Assembly: GCF_003841465.1 (NCBI RefSeq) | Contig: NZ_REFZ01000003.1 | Location: 62,001-126,000 of the forward strand | Length of the DNA: 64,000 bases | From: Natrarchaeobius oligotrophus | Lineage (GTDB): Archaea; Halobacteriota; Halobacteria; Halobacteriales; Natrialbaceae | Direction of reading: 5' to 3' | In this document: positions 9,672-18,755 of the stretch, in pieces | How the letters are laid out: each line of letters starts with the position of its first letter | Position numbering within the stretch: the stretch's first letter is position 1 | Notes under the pieces: model-generated | What the model saw: only the letters and a program-made list of their open reading frames with translations | What the model was told of the DNA's origin: nothing | The model's database searches: none | Position numbers and translations under genes: made by a program

Positions 9672-9738
9672 ACTCGAGTTGTGGGCTGTTCGAAGCCCAC
9701 TCGAGGTGTGGACGGCTCGAAGCCGACTCGAGTTGCGG
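9672..9738. repeat. 27-bp tandem repeat, about 2.5 copies
   Basis: Units start at 9672, 9699 and 9726 (ACTCGAG at each start). The first two share ACTCGAG...TCGAAGCC, and the third breaks off after about 14 bp. It lies in the 585-bp gap between the zinc-ribbon gene and the multi-PAS kinase. No coding frame here looks real. Confidence 0.55.
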
Positions 9739-9811
9739 GGGACTCGAGTCGCGGTCGAACCGCCGCTGGGCCGACGCCGCGGCTGGTCGATGGCGATACT
9801 CCGCTGTCGTG

Positions 9812-9985
9812 CGAGACCTTTTTGTCTCGGTGGCAGGAACGTAAGCATGGCAACCGAGTCGTAAGCTTGGAAGCCACCGTCTCGGGTGTCATCACCACCC
9901 GGGGCATTTCAGTACGCATGCCCCCCGCGTCCGCTTTTGGAGCGCGATGACTTCCATTCTGATCCTCTTTCTGGGAGATAATATA
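9812..9985 (-). ncRNA. candidate structured small RNA (unidentified)
   Basis: Several stems crowd 9812-9948: CGAGAC/GTCTCG around a CTTTTT loop (9812-9829), CGGTGGC/GCCACCG (9828-9834 with 9873-9879), CGGGTG/CACCCG (9883-9901), GGGGCAT/ATGCCCC (9901-9924) and an imperfect CGCGTCC/GGA-GCGCG stem (about 9926-9948). The first two stems are mutually exclusive at their shared edge. On the reverse strand an AATTATATTAT box (about 9972-9984) sits about 27 nt before the first stem, where an archaeal TATA box would be. It matches no RNA family I recognise. It could instead be the 3' end of the upstream kinase transcript. Confidence 0.3.
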
Positions 9986-10209
9986 ATTTCTGGTGTTCGG
10001 TGAAGGAAGCTGCGTGCGGTCCGTTCGGCGTGGAGAACCGGTACTCGGTCAGCCCCGCCCGGTACGGGTTGCTATCGCTGATTCCCGGTGCGACCACGAC
10101 GGTCCGGGGTCGCACCGACGATGACTGACGGCGGACCGGACGAGCCTCGGTGCCGGTTGCGGATCGCGGCTCGTCGAGACGCGTCCCGTCCCCGAAGACG
10201 AGCGCTCGC

Positions 10210-13200
10210 TCACCCGTCGTGTTCACTCGCCGGCGGGAGCGTGAACGAGAACGTCGATCCCTCGCCGGGCTCCGACTCGACCCGGATCTCGCCACCGTGG
10301 CGCTCGAGGATGCGTTCACAGAGGGCGAGTCCGATACCCGTCCCCGGATGTTCCTCGTGCGTGTGCAGTCGCTCGAACACCTCGAAGATACGATCCTGTT
10401 CGTCGGGGTCGATTCCGACCCCGTCGTCGTGAACCGAGATTCGCCAGTCGTTGCCGTCGCGTTCGACGGCGACGTCGATCCGCGGTGGCCGGTCGTCGCT
10501 GTACTCGATCGCGTTACTCAGGAGGTTCTGGAGGACCTGTCGCAGTTGATCGGCGTCGCCCGCTACGCGCGGCAGATCGTCGGTCGTGATCTCGGCGTCG
10601 TTCTCCTCGAGTCGTATCCGCAGATCCTCGCGAACGGCGTCGAAAACCTCGTTCAGGTCGACCGGTTCGAACGGATCTCCTCGCGTTTCGACCCGCGAAT
10701 ACGCGAGCAATCCGTCGATCATGTCGCGCATCCGGTCGGCACCGTCGATGGCGAACTCGAGGAATTCCTCGCCGTCGTCGTCGAGCGCGTCTCGGTATCG
10801 GTGGTCGATCAGTCGGAGATAGCTCGAGACCATCCGGAGTGGCTCCTGCATGTCGTGGCTGGCGGCGTACGCGAACTGCTCGAGGCGTTCGTTCGACTCC
10901 TCGAGGTCGTCGACCAGCTGTTCGAGCTCCCGCTGGTATCGGTGGCGTTCGATGGCCTCGGCGAGGATGTTGGCGACGCTCTGGACGAAGGTGACGTCCT
11001 GGCCGGTGAACGTCCGAGGGTCGGTGTCGTGAGTGCCGAGGATACCCCACGCCTCGTCGAACGGCCCGATGACGGTACTGATCCCGCTACGCACGTCGTG
11101 GCTCCGCAGTAGATCGGGGCCGCGAAACCGCGTTTCCGTCTCGAGGTCCTCGACCACGATCGGGTGATCGTTCGCCAGGGTGTACGCGGCCTGGGAGTCC
11201 GTTTCGACGGACGACACCGTCGCCTCGCCGACGATCCCGTCTCGCCAGCCGACGCCCTGGCGCAACGACAGCTCCCGTTCGTCGGGATCGAGATCGAGCA
11301 CCTTGCAGTACTCGTTGTCGAGGACGTCCGCAACCTGCCGGGCCGCCTCGTGCATGAGTTCGTCGAGGTCGTCGGTTTCGAGCGCGAACTGTCCGAGATC
11401 GGCGACGACCTGTTGCTGGCGGGCGCGCCGTTCGAGCGCCCGCTCGCGCGCTTTCCGCTCGGAGATGTCACGGACGACGCCGGTGCGACCGATCGATCCG
11501 TCTTCGAGTTCGTACGGCCCGAACCGTCCCTCGACCGGGATCGCCCCACCACCGGCGGTTTCGAGGTCGAACTCGAGCGAGGCGTACTCCGCATTCTCTG
11601 CGACGACGTCCTCTTTTAACTCCTCGGCGCGCTCGTCGATCATCTCGTCGTGGATGAGCGTGACGGGTTCACCCAGCAATTCGTTCCGCTTGAAACCGCT
11701 CATCTCGCAGAACGCGTCGTTGACCATGACGAATCGGCCGTCGGCGTCGATCGTCGCGACGCCGTCCCAGATCGTTTCGACCGTCTGCTCGTACCGTTCC
11801 AGTTCCCGTTCGCGCTCTTTGCGCTCGGTGACGTCAGTAAAGTAGACCGACAGTCCCGTCTCGGAGGGGTAGACGTTCACTTCGGCCCAGATACCGAGCG
11901 GTTCGGAGTAGCGCTCGAACGCGATCGCCCGCTGGTTTTCCATCGCGTCCGTGTAGTTGTCGTAGAGTTCCGATCCGACGGCCTCCGGGAAAACGTCCCA
12001 CAAGACCGTTCCGCGTAGTTCGCTTTCCGAGTAGCCCAGGAGGGTTTCCGCATGGGAGTTGACGTGGGTGAATCGAAACTCGTCATCGAGCGTGTAGAAC
12101 GCATCGGAGAATCGATCGAATATCCGCTGGAGTTCGCGCTCGAGTTCCCGTTCGCGCCGGTGACGCTCGGTCATATCGCGCGTGACCTTCAGGTACCCGC
12201 GGTGCGTTCCGTCGTCGTCCCAGACCGCCGAAATCGTCACGTTCGCCCAGAACTGACTCCCGTCTTTTCTGACGCGCCACCCCTCGTCTTCGATCGATCC
12301 GTTTTCGGTCGCCCGTTCGAGGTTCCGGGTCGGAACTCCTGTTGCTCGATCGTCTTCGGTGTAAAAGGTCGAGAAGTGTTGGCCGAGGATCTCCGCGCGG
12401 TCGTATCCCTTGATCTCCGCCGCACCTTCGTTCCAGCTGATGACGTTTCCCTCCGGATCGAGCCGAAAGATCGCGTACTCCTCGACGGCGTCGACCAGCG
12501 ACTGAAACTGTTCTTCGCTTTCACGGTGTGCGTCTTCCGATCGTTTTCGATCCGTGATATCGTAGTAGAGTTCGATCCGCCCGCCGGCGTACTGGCCCGA
12601 TTCGATCGGTTTGCTCTGGTGCTCGAGCCAGCGTTCGTCACGGGTTTCGCCTGCGGTGACGCGACACTCGAACGTCTCGAAGTACCCGTTCTCTTCGTCC
12701 GTTGCCCGAACCTTCTCCGCGAACCGTTCCGGGTCGTCGAATCGGTGCTTGATGGTTTCCTCGAGTACGGTTCGTTTGTCCCGTCCGACGAGATCCTCGC
12801 GCTCGAGGCCGAGGTACTCTCCGATGGTCTCGTCGGCCCACTCGATCGTGAACTCGTCGTCGACGACGAAGACGCCGATGTTGGCCTCGTCGAGAACGGT
12901 CGCGATCGATTCGACCGACGTCCGTCCCGACTCGAGCGACGCCAACCGTTGCGTCTCCTCGGAGAGCGCTCGTGTGACGCCGATCGTTCCTCGAAACTCC
13001 CCACCTTCGACCAGCGCGTTGATCCGCAGTTCACAGGGAAACGCGCCACCGTCGGCGGTTTGGACGCCGAGTTCGAAGGGGACGATTTCCGCGTCTTCCG
13101 TTCCGATCCGGTTCTCGATTTCACGTTCGATGTGGTCGACGTCGCCATCGGTGAGAACGAGCGAGACGTGTTCGCCGAGAAGATCGTCGCGCGAATGCCC

Positions 13201-13368
13201 CGTCGCCTCGACGAACGCGTCGTTGGCCGCAACGAACTGTCCGTCCGAATCGAGCTGAAACACGCCGTCGTCGATCGCGTTGACGAGCGTCCGATACCGC
13301 CGGAGCGCCACGTCGTCGTCGACGTCGTCCCAAAATGCTCCGCCGGGCGCACCCGATCGCGTACTCAT
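10210..13368 (-). CDS. multi-PAS/GAF sensor histidine kinase
   Basis: The 1052-residue soluble protein has five PAS domains beginning near residues 20, 155, 285, 410 and 530 (for example DGVFQLDSDGQFVAANDAF). A GAF domain follows (about 650-800), then HisKA with His838 in SHDMQEPL, and HATPase with LLSNAIEYS and DDGVGIDPDEQDRIFEVFER. It has no transmembrane segment, so it senses cytoplasmic cues such as redox, light or small ligands. The ATG at 13368 was preferred over one 35 codons upstream, because the extra residues are Arg-rich and a TTTAA-like box lies just upstream. No response regulator is adjacent. Confidence 0.92.
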   Translation of the reverse strand: MSTRSGAPGGAFWDDVDDDVALRRYRTLVNAIDDGVFQLDSDGQFVAANDAFVEATGHSRDDLLGEHVSLVLTDGDVDHIEREIENRIGTEDAEIVPFELGVQTADGGAFPCELRINALVEGGEFRGTIGVTRALSEETQRLASLESGRTSVESIATVLDEANIGVFVVDDEFTIEWADETIGEYLGLEREDLVGRDKRTVLEETIKHRFDDPERFAEKVRATDEENGYFETFECRVTAGETRDERWLEHQSKPIESGQYAGGRIELYYDITDRKRSEDAHRESEEQFQSLVDAVEEYAIFRLDPEGNVISWNEGAAEIKGYDRAEILGQHFSTFYTEDDRATGVPTRNLERATENGSIEDEGWRVRKDGSQFWANVTISAVWDDDGTHRGYLKVTRDMTERHRRERELERELQRIFDRFSDAFYTLDDEFRFTHVNSHAETLLGYSESELRGTVLWDVFPEAVGSELYDNYTDAMENQRAIAFERYSEPLGIWAEVNVYPSETGLSVYFTDVTERKERERELERYEQTVETIWDGVATIDADGRFVMVNDAFCEMSGFKRNELLGEPVTLIHDEMIDERAEELKEDVVAENAEYASLEFDLETAGGGAIPVEGRFGPYELEDGSIGRTGVVRDISERKARERALERRARQQQVVADLGQFALETDDLDELMHEAARQVADVLDNEYCKVLDLDPDERELSLRQGVGWRDGIVGEATVSSVETDSQAAYTLANDHPIVVEDLETETRFRGPDLLRSHDVRSGISTVIGPFDEAWGILGTHDTDPRTFTGQDVTFVQSVANILAEAIERHRYQRELEQLVDDLEESNERLEQFAYAASHDMQEPLRMVSSYLRLIDHRYRDALDDDGEEFLEFAIDGADRMRDMIDGLLAYSRVETRGDPFEPVDLNEVFDAVREDLRIRLEENDAEITTDDLPRVAGDADQLRQVLQNLLSNAIEYSDDRPPRIDVAVERDGNDWRISVHDDGVGIDPDEQDRIFEVFERLHTHEEHPGTGIGLALCERILERHGGEIRVESEPGEGSTFSFTLPPASEHDG

Positions 13369-13625
13369 TACTTCCCGAAGGTCATTGACCGTGTTAAAGC
13401 ACTCGCCGCTCGCACGCTGCAAGGGTCTGCGTTCGCGCCTGGAGAGTACACGGGATCTCGAAGTGGCGTTCACGTCCTTTTCGGCTCGATTTCACGTCTC
13501 CGGTGAGCGGACGTCGATTATCGTTTGCGGCGCGCAGAACGTATCGCACACTCCCCGTACCCGTAGAGCCACCGAGTGAGATGGCAATAGAGTTTAGTAA
13601 TCAAACTACAATTAATCGACAATCT

Positions 13626-14774
13626 ATGAGACAGGGACAGAAGAGCGTGGGAAAATGGTGTGATTACGAGAGGTGCAACCGCTCAACGTGGGAGGATACG
13701 GGCTTTTGTTTTTGGCACGCTGAAGTAGCGGAGAAACCGGTAGCGGACCGTGACGAATGGCCAGTCGATATTGAAGGGGCGTATCTGAACGGTGTCGATT
13801 TAGAAGGGGCCAGGCTTCCCGAAATACGTCTCTGGGGTGCGGATCTATCCGATGCCTGTTTACGCGGAGCTATCCTACATCGCGCTACTCTCCGGGGAGC
13901 TAATCTCACTAACGCAGATTTGACCGGGATCGATCTCGATTATGCTAATCTGATGGATTGTAATGCAGCGTGTGCCGATTTGACCGGAGCCGATCTCTCC
14001 TCAACCTGCCTTGCTCACGCCAACCTCGAGAACGCCGTCCTGGCTCGAGCGAAACTCAACGAGGCAGATCTCTGGGCTGCCAACCTGACGGATGCTACCC
14101 TTTCTAACGCCGTTTTATCGGGGACGAACCTCGTCGATGCAACCCTCACGGACGCCGATCTTGATGGGGCTGTGATAGCAACGGACATCGATAGAGCGGA
14201 ATTTGGATACGAATGGGTCACTCCGGACAGGAAACTGACCGACGTTCTTCGACCGACTCCATACACTCCACACACGTACTGGGAATTGCCGAAGGCAAAA
14301 CCGAACTCGTTTTTCTACTACTTCACGAGCAGAGAGTATCGGCAAGAAGACAGCAAATATCGTCTACTCGACGAAACACTCCTCACGTTCGGGGCGTTTG
14401 GCGAACGGAGAGAAGTAGTGACGCTGGATCGAAGCTGTATCCCCAATCCGCTCTGGGACTCGATCCTTGCGGAGTTAGAGATCGACAACTGGCCAGCGCT
14501 TGCCATCTCCAAGAAACCACTAGGCTTCGAAAAACTCAGTTCAACGGACACCAGCTTTGCGCTCTCAGAAGATCGTCGTTTCGTGAAATTAGAAAGCGGT
14601 GTCATTACCGACCGACTTCTCTCCGATCCGGATGAATTGAAACAGTTTCTAAACTCTCTGCACGAAGGAGCGAAAGAAAACGATCTCAAACGCACTATGC
14701 AAAAGAAAAAGTGTAGAGAATTATTGAACATCGGTGGAAAGAAAATCGAAGACGTAGTAATTAACAGTCTGTAA
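13626..14774 (+). CDS. pentapeptide-repeat protein with N-terminal Cys/His motif
   Basis: The 382-residue protein opens with a Cys/His cluster (WCDYERCNRSTWEDTGFCFWHA). About 30 pentapeptide repeats follow (A(D/N)L-type, residues about 45-190), forming a right-handed beta-helix. The last 190 residues are unlike any family I know and end in a Lys-rich, asparagine-containing helix. Base use is clearly A/T-richer than the neighbours, which suggests acquisition. The ATG at 13626 was chosen because a TTTAGTAAT box lies about 30 nt upstream (leaderless); an in-frame ATG at 13581 is possible. It converges with the reverse-strand gene at 14761, overlapping by 14 bp. Confidence 0.8.
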   Translation: MRQGQKSVGKWCDYERCNRSTWEDTGFCFWHAEVAEKPVADRDEWPVDIEGAYLNGVDLEGARLPEIRLWGADLSDACLRGAILHRATLRGANLTNADLTGIDLDYANLMDCNAACADLTGADLSSTCLAHANLENAVLARAKLNEADLWAANLTDATLSNAVLSGTNLVDATLTDADLDGAVIATDIDRAEFGYEWVTPDRKLTDVLRPTPYTPHTYWELPKAKPNSFFYYFTSREYRQEDSKYRLLDETLLTFGAFGERREVVTLDRSCIPNPLWDSILAELEIDNWPALAISKKPLGFEKLSSTDTSFALSEDRRFVKLESGVITDRLLSDPDELKQFLNSLHEGAKENDLKRTMQKKKCRELLNIGGKKIEDVVINSL

Positions 14775-15000
14775 GTATCTTCGTCTCGATTTCCGGGTCG
14801 CTCGGCTTCAGATCGGGTCCGTCGAGGGCCTGTCGACGGAACTCACTCCGGAGATCGCTCGTTCGGACGAGTATTGCGAGGTTCGTCGTCTCGCCCTTCC
14901 GAGCGAGTGCATCGATCGCTTCGTAGTGGTTCGTTCGTGAAACGTTCGTTTTGACTGCCGTTTGGAAGGTCGTAGACGTCGTCGTTTCGTTGCTGATCAT
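14761..15000 (-). CDS. small conserved-looking haloarchaeal protein
   Basis: The 79-residue product starts MISNETTTSTTF and contains an NHYEAIDALARKGET-type helix, then LAILVRTSDLRSEFRRQALDG. Its ATG overlaps the stop of the upstream DUF7511-like gene (ATGA, 14997-15000), so the two are translationally coupled. I recognise the sequence style from haloarchaea but cannot name the family or function. The helix-rich form could suit a regulator, but no helix-turn-helix is obvious. Confidence 0.65.
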   Translation of the reverse strand: MISNETTTSTTFQTAVKTNVSRTNHYEAIDALARKGETTNLAILVRTSDLRSEFRRQALDGPDLKPSDPEIETKILTDC

Positions 15001-15182
15001 CGGACGTCTCTGAGCGCACAGTACGAACCTTCTCGAGCTGAGATCCACGTCGTTACCAGCGAGTCTTCGGACGCGAGCGAGTAGATCGTACACAGTTTTT
15101 CTCCCGTCTCCGTCGGTTCGACGATCGCACGGCACTCGTCCGTTGGATGCTCGGACGGCGAGGGTGGGTCCGTATCGGTCAC
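14997..15182 (-). CDS. DUF7511-like small protein
   Basis: The core (CRAIVEPTETGEKLCTIYS ... TTWISAREGSYCALRDVR) matches the pattern seen again in the protein at 18843 (CTLYP ... WIRATGDGFRSLEECR), a family I recall as DUF7511. A GTG start at 15182, 22 nt after the GTPase stop, gives 61 residues. An ATG at 15236 would add an Arg-rich extension that overlaps the GTPase gene and seems less likely. Function is unknown. It is the second gene of the operon running from the COG0523 GTPase. Confidence 0.6.
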   Translation of the reverse strand: MTDTDPPSPSEHPTDECRAIVEPTETGEKLCTIYSLASEDSLVTTWISAREGSYCALRDVR

Positions 15183-15204
15183 GTGATCGGTGGTGCGTGA
15201 TCGA

Positions 15205-16479
15205 TCAATCCGCGAGTCCGATCTCTTCCTGGCCATCGTGTTCGAGGCTCTCCGTTTCGTCTTCGTCGGCTTCTTCGAGGGGTTCGAACGTCGGGAACCG
15301 ATCCTCGAACGTCGTCCAGTCGGCGTCCATCTCCTCGTCGGTGAGCAGACACAGTTCGAAGTGATCCCGGATCGATTCGTGGTCCATCTCGGTACCGATA
15401 ACGACCAGGCGCGTTCCGCGGTCGCCCCACTCGTCGTCCCACGTCTCCTCGAGATCCGGGTACGCTTCGAACTGCTCTTCGCGTTCCTCGGGCGGGAGGG
15501 CCGCGATCCAGCTTCCGGCGGGTGCGATTCGAATCGACCGCCCGGCGACGTTCAGCGCGAGGGCCGTCTCCTCGCGGCCGGCGAGCCAGAAGTGACCCTT
15601 GGATCGAACGACGTTCTCCGGAAACTCGTCGAGGAGGTAGGCGAACCGCTCGGGGTGAAAGGGCCGTCGCGCCTCGAAGACGAACGAGGTCACGCCGTGT
15701 TCCTCTTCGGCGGACTCGTGCGGCTGCTGGAGTTCCCGTATCCAGCCGGCCGATCGGCTCGCGTCCTCGAAGTCGAACCGTCCGGTCTCGACGACGGTCT
15801 CGGGATCGACTCGACCGTGGGTCGTCCGGACGATCTCGGCTCGAGGCTGGAGCGTCGCGAGGGTCTCTTCGACTTCGGCGAGCGTCGACTCGTCGACGAG
15901 GTCGCACTTGTTCAAAAGCAAGACGTCGCAGAACTCCACCTGTTCGACGAGCAGATCGCCGAGGTGTTTTTTCGTCCCGTCGTCGTCGAGGATCTCGTCC
16001 GATCGCATCGCCTCGTGGAACTGGTGGGCGTCGACGACCGTCACCGTCGTATCGAGGTGACAGTTCTCGAGCGGCTCGATTCCCGTCTCCTCGTAGAACT
16101 CGGTGGGATCGAGGTCCGACTGATCGAACCCGAGCGTCAGCGTCTGGGCGACCGGCAGCGGTTCGGCGACGCCCGTCGACTCGACGACGATGGCGTCGAA
16201 CTCCCGTTCGCGGGTGAGCGCGTCGATCGCCTCGAGCAGGTCGCCGCGCAGCTCACAGCAGATGCAGCCGTTCGAGAGTTCGATCAGTTCCTCGTCGTCC
16301 GCCGAAATGTCGGAGGATTCGGCGACCAGGTCCGCGTCGACGTTCACCTCGCCCATGTCGTTGACGAGAACGGCGAGATCGCGGTCGTCGCTCTCGGACA
16401 GCACGTGGTTGAGCGTGGTCGTCTTTCCGGCACCGAGCGTTCCGGAGAGCACGGTCACGGGGATCGTCTGTTCGTCCAT
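15205..16479 (-). CDS. COG0523 (CobW-like) metal-handling GTPase
   Basis: The 424-residue protein has a Walker A motif GTLGAGKTTTLNHVL (about residues 13-27), the family-defining CxCC motif (GCICCELR, about residue 72), and a NKCDL guanine-specificity motif near 192. A C-terminal CobW domain follows (about 265-400). COG0523 proteins use GTP hydrolysis to deliver metal (Zn, Co or others) to client proteins. The acidic, His/Glu-containing tail may bind metal. An A/T-rich quasi-palindrome covers the likely TATA region at 16509-16525. It heads an operon with two small genes. True CobW of cobalamin synthesis is possible given the context, but zinc is equally likely. Confidence 0.85.
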   Translation of the reverse strand: MDEQTIPVTVLSGTLGAGKTTTLNHVLSESDDRDLAVLVNDMGEVNVDADLVAESSDISADDEELIELSNGCICCELRGDLLEAIDALTREREFDAIVVESTGVAEPLPVAQTLTLGFDQSDLDPTEFYEETGIEPLENCHLDTTVTVVDAHQFHEAMRSDEILDDDGTKKHLGDLLVEQVEFCDVLLLNKCDLVDESTLAEVEETLATLQPRAEIVRTTHGRVDPETVVETGRFDFEDASRSAGWIRELQQPHESAEEEHGVTSFVFEARRPFHPERFAYLLDEFPENVVRSKGHFWLAGREETALALNVAGRSIRIAPAGSWIAALPPEEREEQFEAYPDLEETWDDEWGDRGTRLVVIGTEMDHESIRDHFELCLLTDEEMDADWTTFEDRFPTFEPLEEADEDETESLEHDGQEEIGLAD

Positions 16480-16508
16480 GTGATGATAACATAGGAAGAT
16501 GAGCTAAT

Positions 16509-16525
16509 ATAAGTTATTATCTTAT
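16509..16525. promoter_or_regulatory. quasi-palindromic candidate operator upstream of COG0523 gene
   Basis: The 17-mer ATAAGTTATTATCTTAT pairs in seven of eight positions around its centre. It lies 30-46 bp upstream of the GTPase ATG, overlapping the expected TATA box, inside an unusually A/T-rich divergent gap (16480-16583). A metal-responsive regulator is the obvious hypothesis. Confidence 0.35.
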
Positions 16526-16583
16526 CCAAAACTCTTATTAACTATCGGAGGCTGTCTTCGGACACCCGCGCCACGGATCCCGC

Positions 16584-17849
16584 ATGACGCCACACGACTC
16601 ACCCTCGACGTTCGACTGCACCATCGTCGGCGGAGGTATCCACGGAACGTACCTTCTCCAGCGCCTCCTCGAAGACGCGCCGTTCGATCGGTCCGACGTT
16701 TGCGTCGTCGATCCGCACGACCGATTGCTGGCGTCGTTCCGGGAGAAAGCGAGAGCGTGCGGTATGGAGTCGCTCCGGTCGACGTTCGTCCACCACGTCG
16801 GTACCGAACCGTTCGACCTCGAGAGCTACGCCGAAGCGAACGATCGCGAGGACGAACTCGTTCCGACGGTCGACTATCCCTCGCGGCCGTCCCTCGATCT
16901 CTTTCTGGACTACTCGGCGTCCGTGATCGACCGGAAGGACCTCGAGTCGCTCCATCGTCGGGCCGCCGTCGACGGAATCGGTGAACGTTCCGGTGAGCGG
17001 GGACTCCGGCTCGAGACGACTGCGGGCCCCATCGAGACCGACCATTGCGTCCTGGCGATCGGCCACGGCGGTCGGTATCGCCGGCCGGACTGGGCGACCG
17101 GCCTCGACGGCGTCGAGCACGTCTGGGACGGATTCGACCCCGACGCGTCGGTCGATCGAACCATCGTCGTCGGCGGCGGGATCACGGCCGCGCAGCTCGC
17201 GTGTACGCTGAGCGAAACGCAGTCGGTGGCTCTGCTCTCACGGCACCCGCTCGAGTGGGAGGTGTCCGAAGCGGATCCGCCGTGGATCAACTGGTCGCAT
17301 ATCGAACGGAACCTTCACGTCCACCCGCCGGGCTCGAGGGAGCGGTACGACGTGATTTCGAACGCTCGAAACGATGCAACGGTTCCACCGTACCTCTACG
17401 ACGAGTTCGAGGATCGAATCGACGAGGGCGGGCTCACGCTCGCACAGGGTGCGGTCGAGTCGGCGACGATCGAAGACGGGTCGGTTCGGCTCTCTCTGGA
17501 CCACGGACTGGAGTTACTGGCCGATCGCGTCGTCCTCGCGACCGGATTCGAACCGGTGTTCGATCATCCGTTCGTCGATCGCGTCGCCGACGAACTCGAG
17601 CTGGCTCGAGGCTATCGAGGAATGCCGGTTCTCGACGACGAGACGCTCGCCTGGCATCGCGACGACGGACGATTCGTTCCGCTGTACGCCTCCGGGGCGC
17701 TGGCGCTCGGATCGGTCGGGCCGTACGCGCCGAACGTTCCGGGAGCCAGGCGGGCCGGCGATCGGATCACGGCCGCCATCCCGCGGCGTCTTCGCTCCGA
17801 CGGTGACGAAACGAGCGCTCCCGTTTGCGAAACGGAAGCATCCGATTGA
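16584..17849 (+). CDS. FAD/NAD(P)-binding oxidoreductase, SidA-like
   Basis: The 421-residue protein has an N-terminal FAD site (TIVGGGIHGTYL, residues 12-23), a second dinucleotide site (TIVVGGGITAAQLA, about 193-206) and a late ATGFEP motif. This two-Rossmann layout is that of N-hydroxylating monooxygenases (lysine/ornithine hydroxylase, SidA/IucD) and related flavoproteins. If it hydroxylates an amine it could make a metal-chelating hydroxamate, which would suit the neighbouring transporter; this is inference. It is divergent from the COG0523 gene. Confidence 0.8.
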   Translation: MTPHDSPSTFDCTIVGGGIHGTYLLQRLLEDAPFDRSDVCVVDPHDRLLASFREKARACGMESLRSTFVHHVGTEPFDLESYAEANDREDELVPTVDYPSRPSLDLFLDYSASVIDRKDLESLHRRAAVDGIGERSGERGLRLETTAGPIETDHCVLAIGHGGRYRRPDWATGLDGVEHVWDGFDPDASVDRTIVVGGGITAAQLACTLSETQSVALLSRHPLEWEVSEADPPWINWSHIERNLHVHPPGSRERYDVISNARNDATVPPYLYDEFEDRIDEGGLTLAQGAVESATIEDGSVRLSLDHGLELLADRVVLATGFEPVFDHPFVDRVADELELARGYRGMPVLDDETLAWHRDDGRFVPLYASGALALGSVGPYAPNVPGARRAGDRITAAIPRRLRSDGDETSAPVCETEASD

Positions 17850-18012
17850 TCCGACGCGGCGTGGCGGCGACGAACGGCCAGGTCGCCGCCGTGAACGCCT
17901 CCACCGACGATCGCGATGAGCGCGTCGGAGTCCGTCTCTACGGTCGCCGTTCTACGCTCCATCGACGGGAGAACAGTATTCGGCTCGAGGTGACCCAATT
18001 GTCACCGTCCGT

Positions 18013-18711
18013 TCACCCCCGTCGACGTGCCAGCACGTGTCCGTCGTGGCACCGGCAGTTACACGCGAAGAAGGCCGCGTCGTAGCCGGCCGTTTCGAAC
18101 GCGTCGACGAGCGAATCGGCGTCGGCTCGCTCTTCGACTTCGACGTTGACGATCGACCGTTCGCCGCGCTCGAGCGCCTCGATGAGTATCGCTTCGACGG
18201 TCCACTCCGAAAGCGTCGGTACGTTCCCATCGGCGACCGCCGTCCGGATGGCCTCGTCCTCGTAGAAATACTCCGCGAGTTCCGGCCCGTCGAACGTCCG
18301 AAGCCGATTCCTCGCCGGCTCTCGGAACCGATTGACCACGAGGAAACACTCGACGTCGTGGTTGCTGGCACGACGCTCGTACCTCGCGACGCTCTCGAGC
18401 GTCTCCGGCGTCGCGACGACGAACGCCGCGTCCAGCCGTTCGGCTCGAGCGCCGATCGCCTCCGCGTCCGGCGGACAGTCGTCGATCGTCCACTCGAGTC
18501 CGAGCGCGCCGACGGGGCGGTCGCCGCGGTCGCCGACCAACTGCGCTGCCTCGCCGGTGACGCGCACGCGCGTTCGTTCGGCCAGTCGAGCCGCGACGAG
18601 GGCGGCGATCGTCGTCTTTCCGACGCCCGCATCGCCGACGAATGCGACGTGGCGCGTCTCAGACGTGCGCTCGCTCTCGGTGGCTCCGGTTTCCGTTGTC
18701 GTCGTGGACAC
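18013..18711 (-). CDS. P-loop NTPase with Cys/His C-terminal tail
   Basis: The 232-residue protein has a Walker A motif GDAGVGKTTIAALVAARL (about residues 26-43), as in CooC-like or MinD-related and COG0523-like NTPases. The middle (DAAFVVATPETLESVARYERR, CFLVVNRFRE) fits a SIMIBI GTPase/ATPase fold. It ends in FFACNCRCHDGHVLARRRG, a compact CxCxCHxxH cluster fit for binding Zn, Ni or Co. I infer a metal-insertion or metal-sensing NTPase. Neighbours (COG0523 GTPase, metal-type ABC transporter) support this. Confidence 0.7.
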   Translation of the reverse strand: MSTTTTETGATESERTSETRHVAFVGDAGVGKTTIAALVAARLAERTRVRVTGEAAQLVGDRGDRPVGALGLEWTIDDCPPDAEAIGARAERLDAAFVVATPETLESVARYERRASNHDVECFLVVNRFREPARNRLRTFDGPELAEYFYEDEAIRTAVADGNVPTLSEWTVEAILIEALERGERSIVNVEVEERADADSLVDAFETAGYDAAFFACNCRCHDGHVLARRRG

Positions 18712-18755
18712 AGGTGGTAGTAACTCTAAACCTTGAGATAATCAAAATTGCTATT

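Noticed and set aside
9260-9919. Reverse frame encoding nine-residue RVGFEP-type repeats
   Set aside because: It only reflects the 27-bp tandem repeat; upstream and downstream parts are Arg-rich and it overlaps the credible zinc-ribbon gene in another frame.
10150-13506. Long forward frames over the multi-PAS kinase
   Set aside because: They are antisense shadows of five well-formed PAS domains, GAF, HisKA and HATPase.
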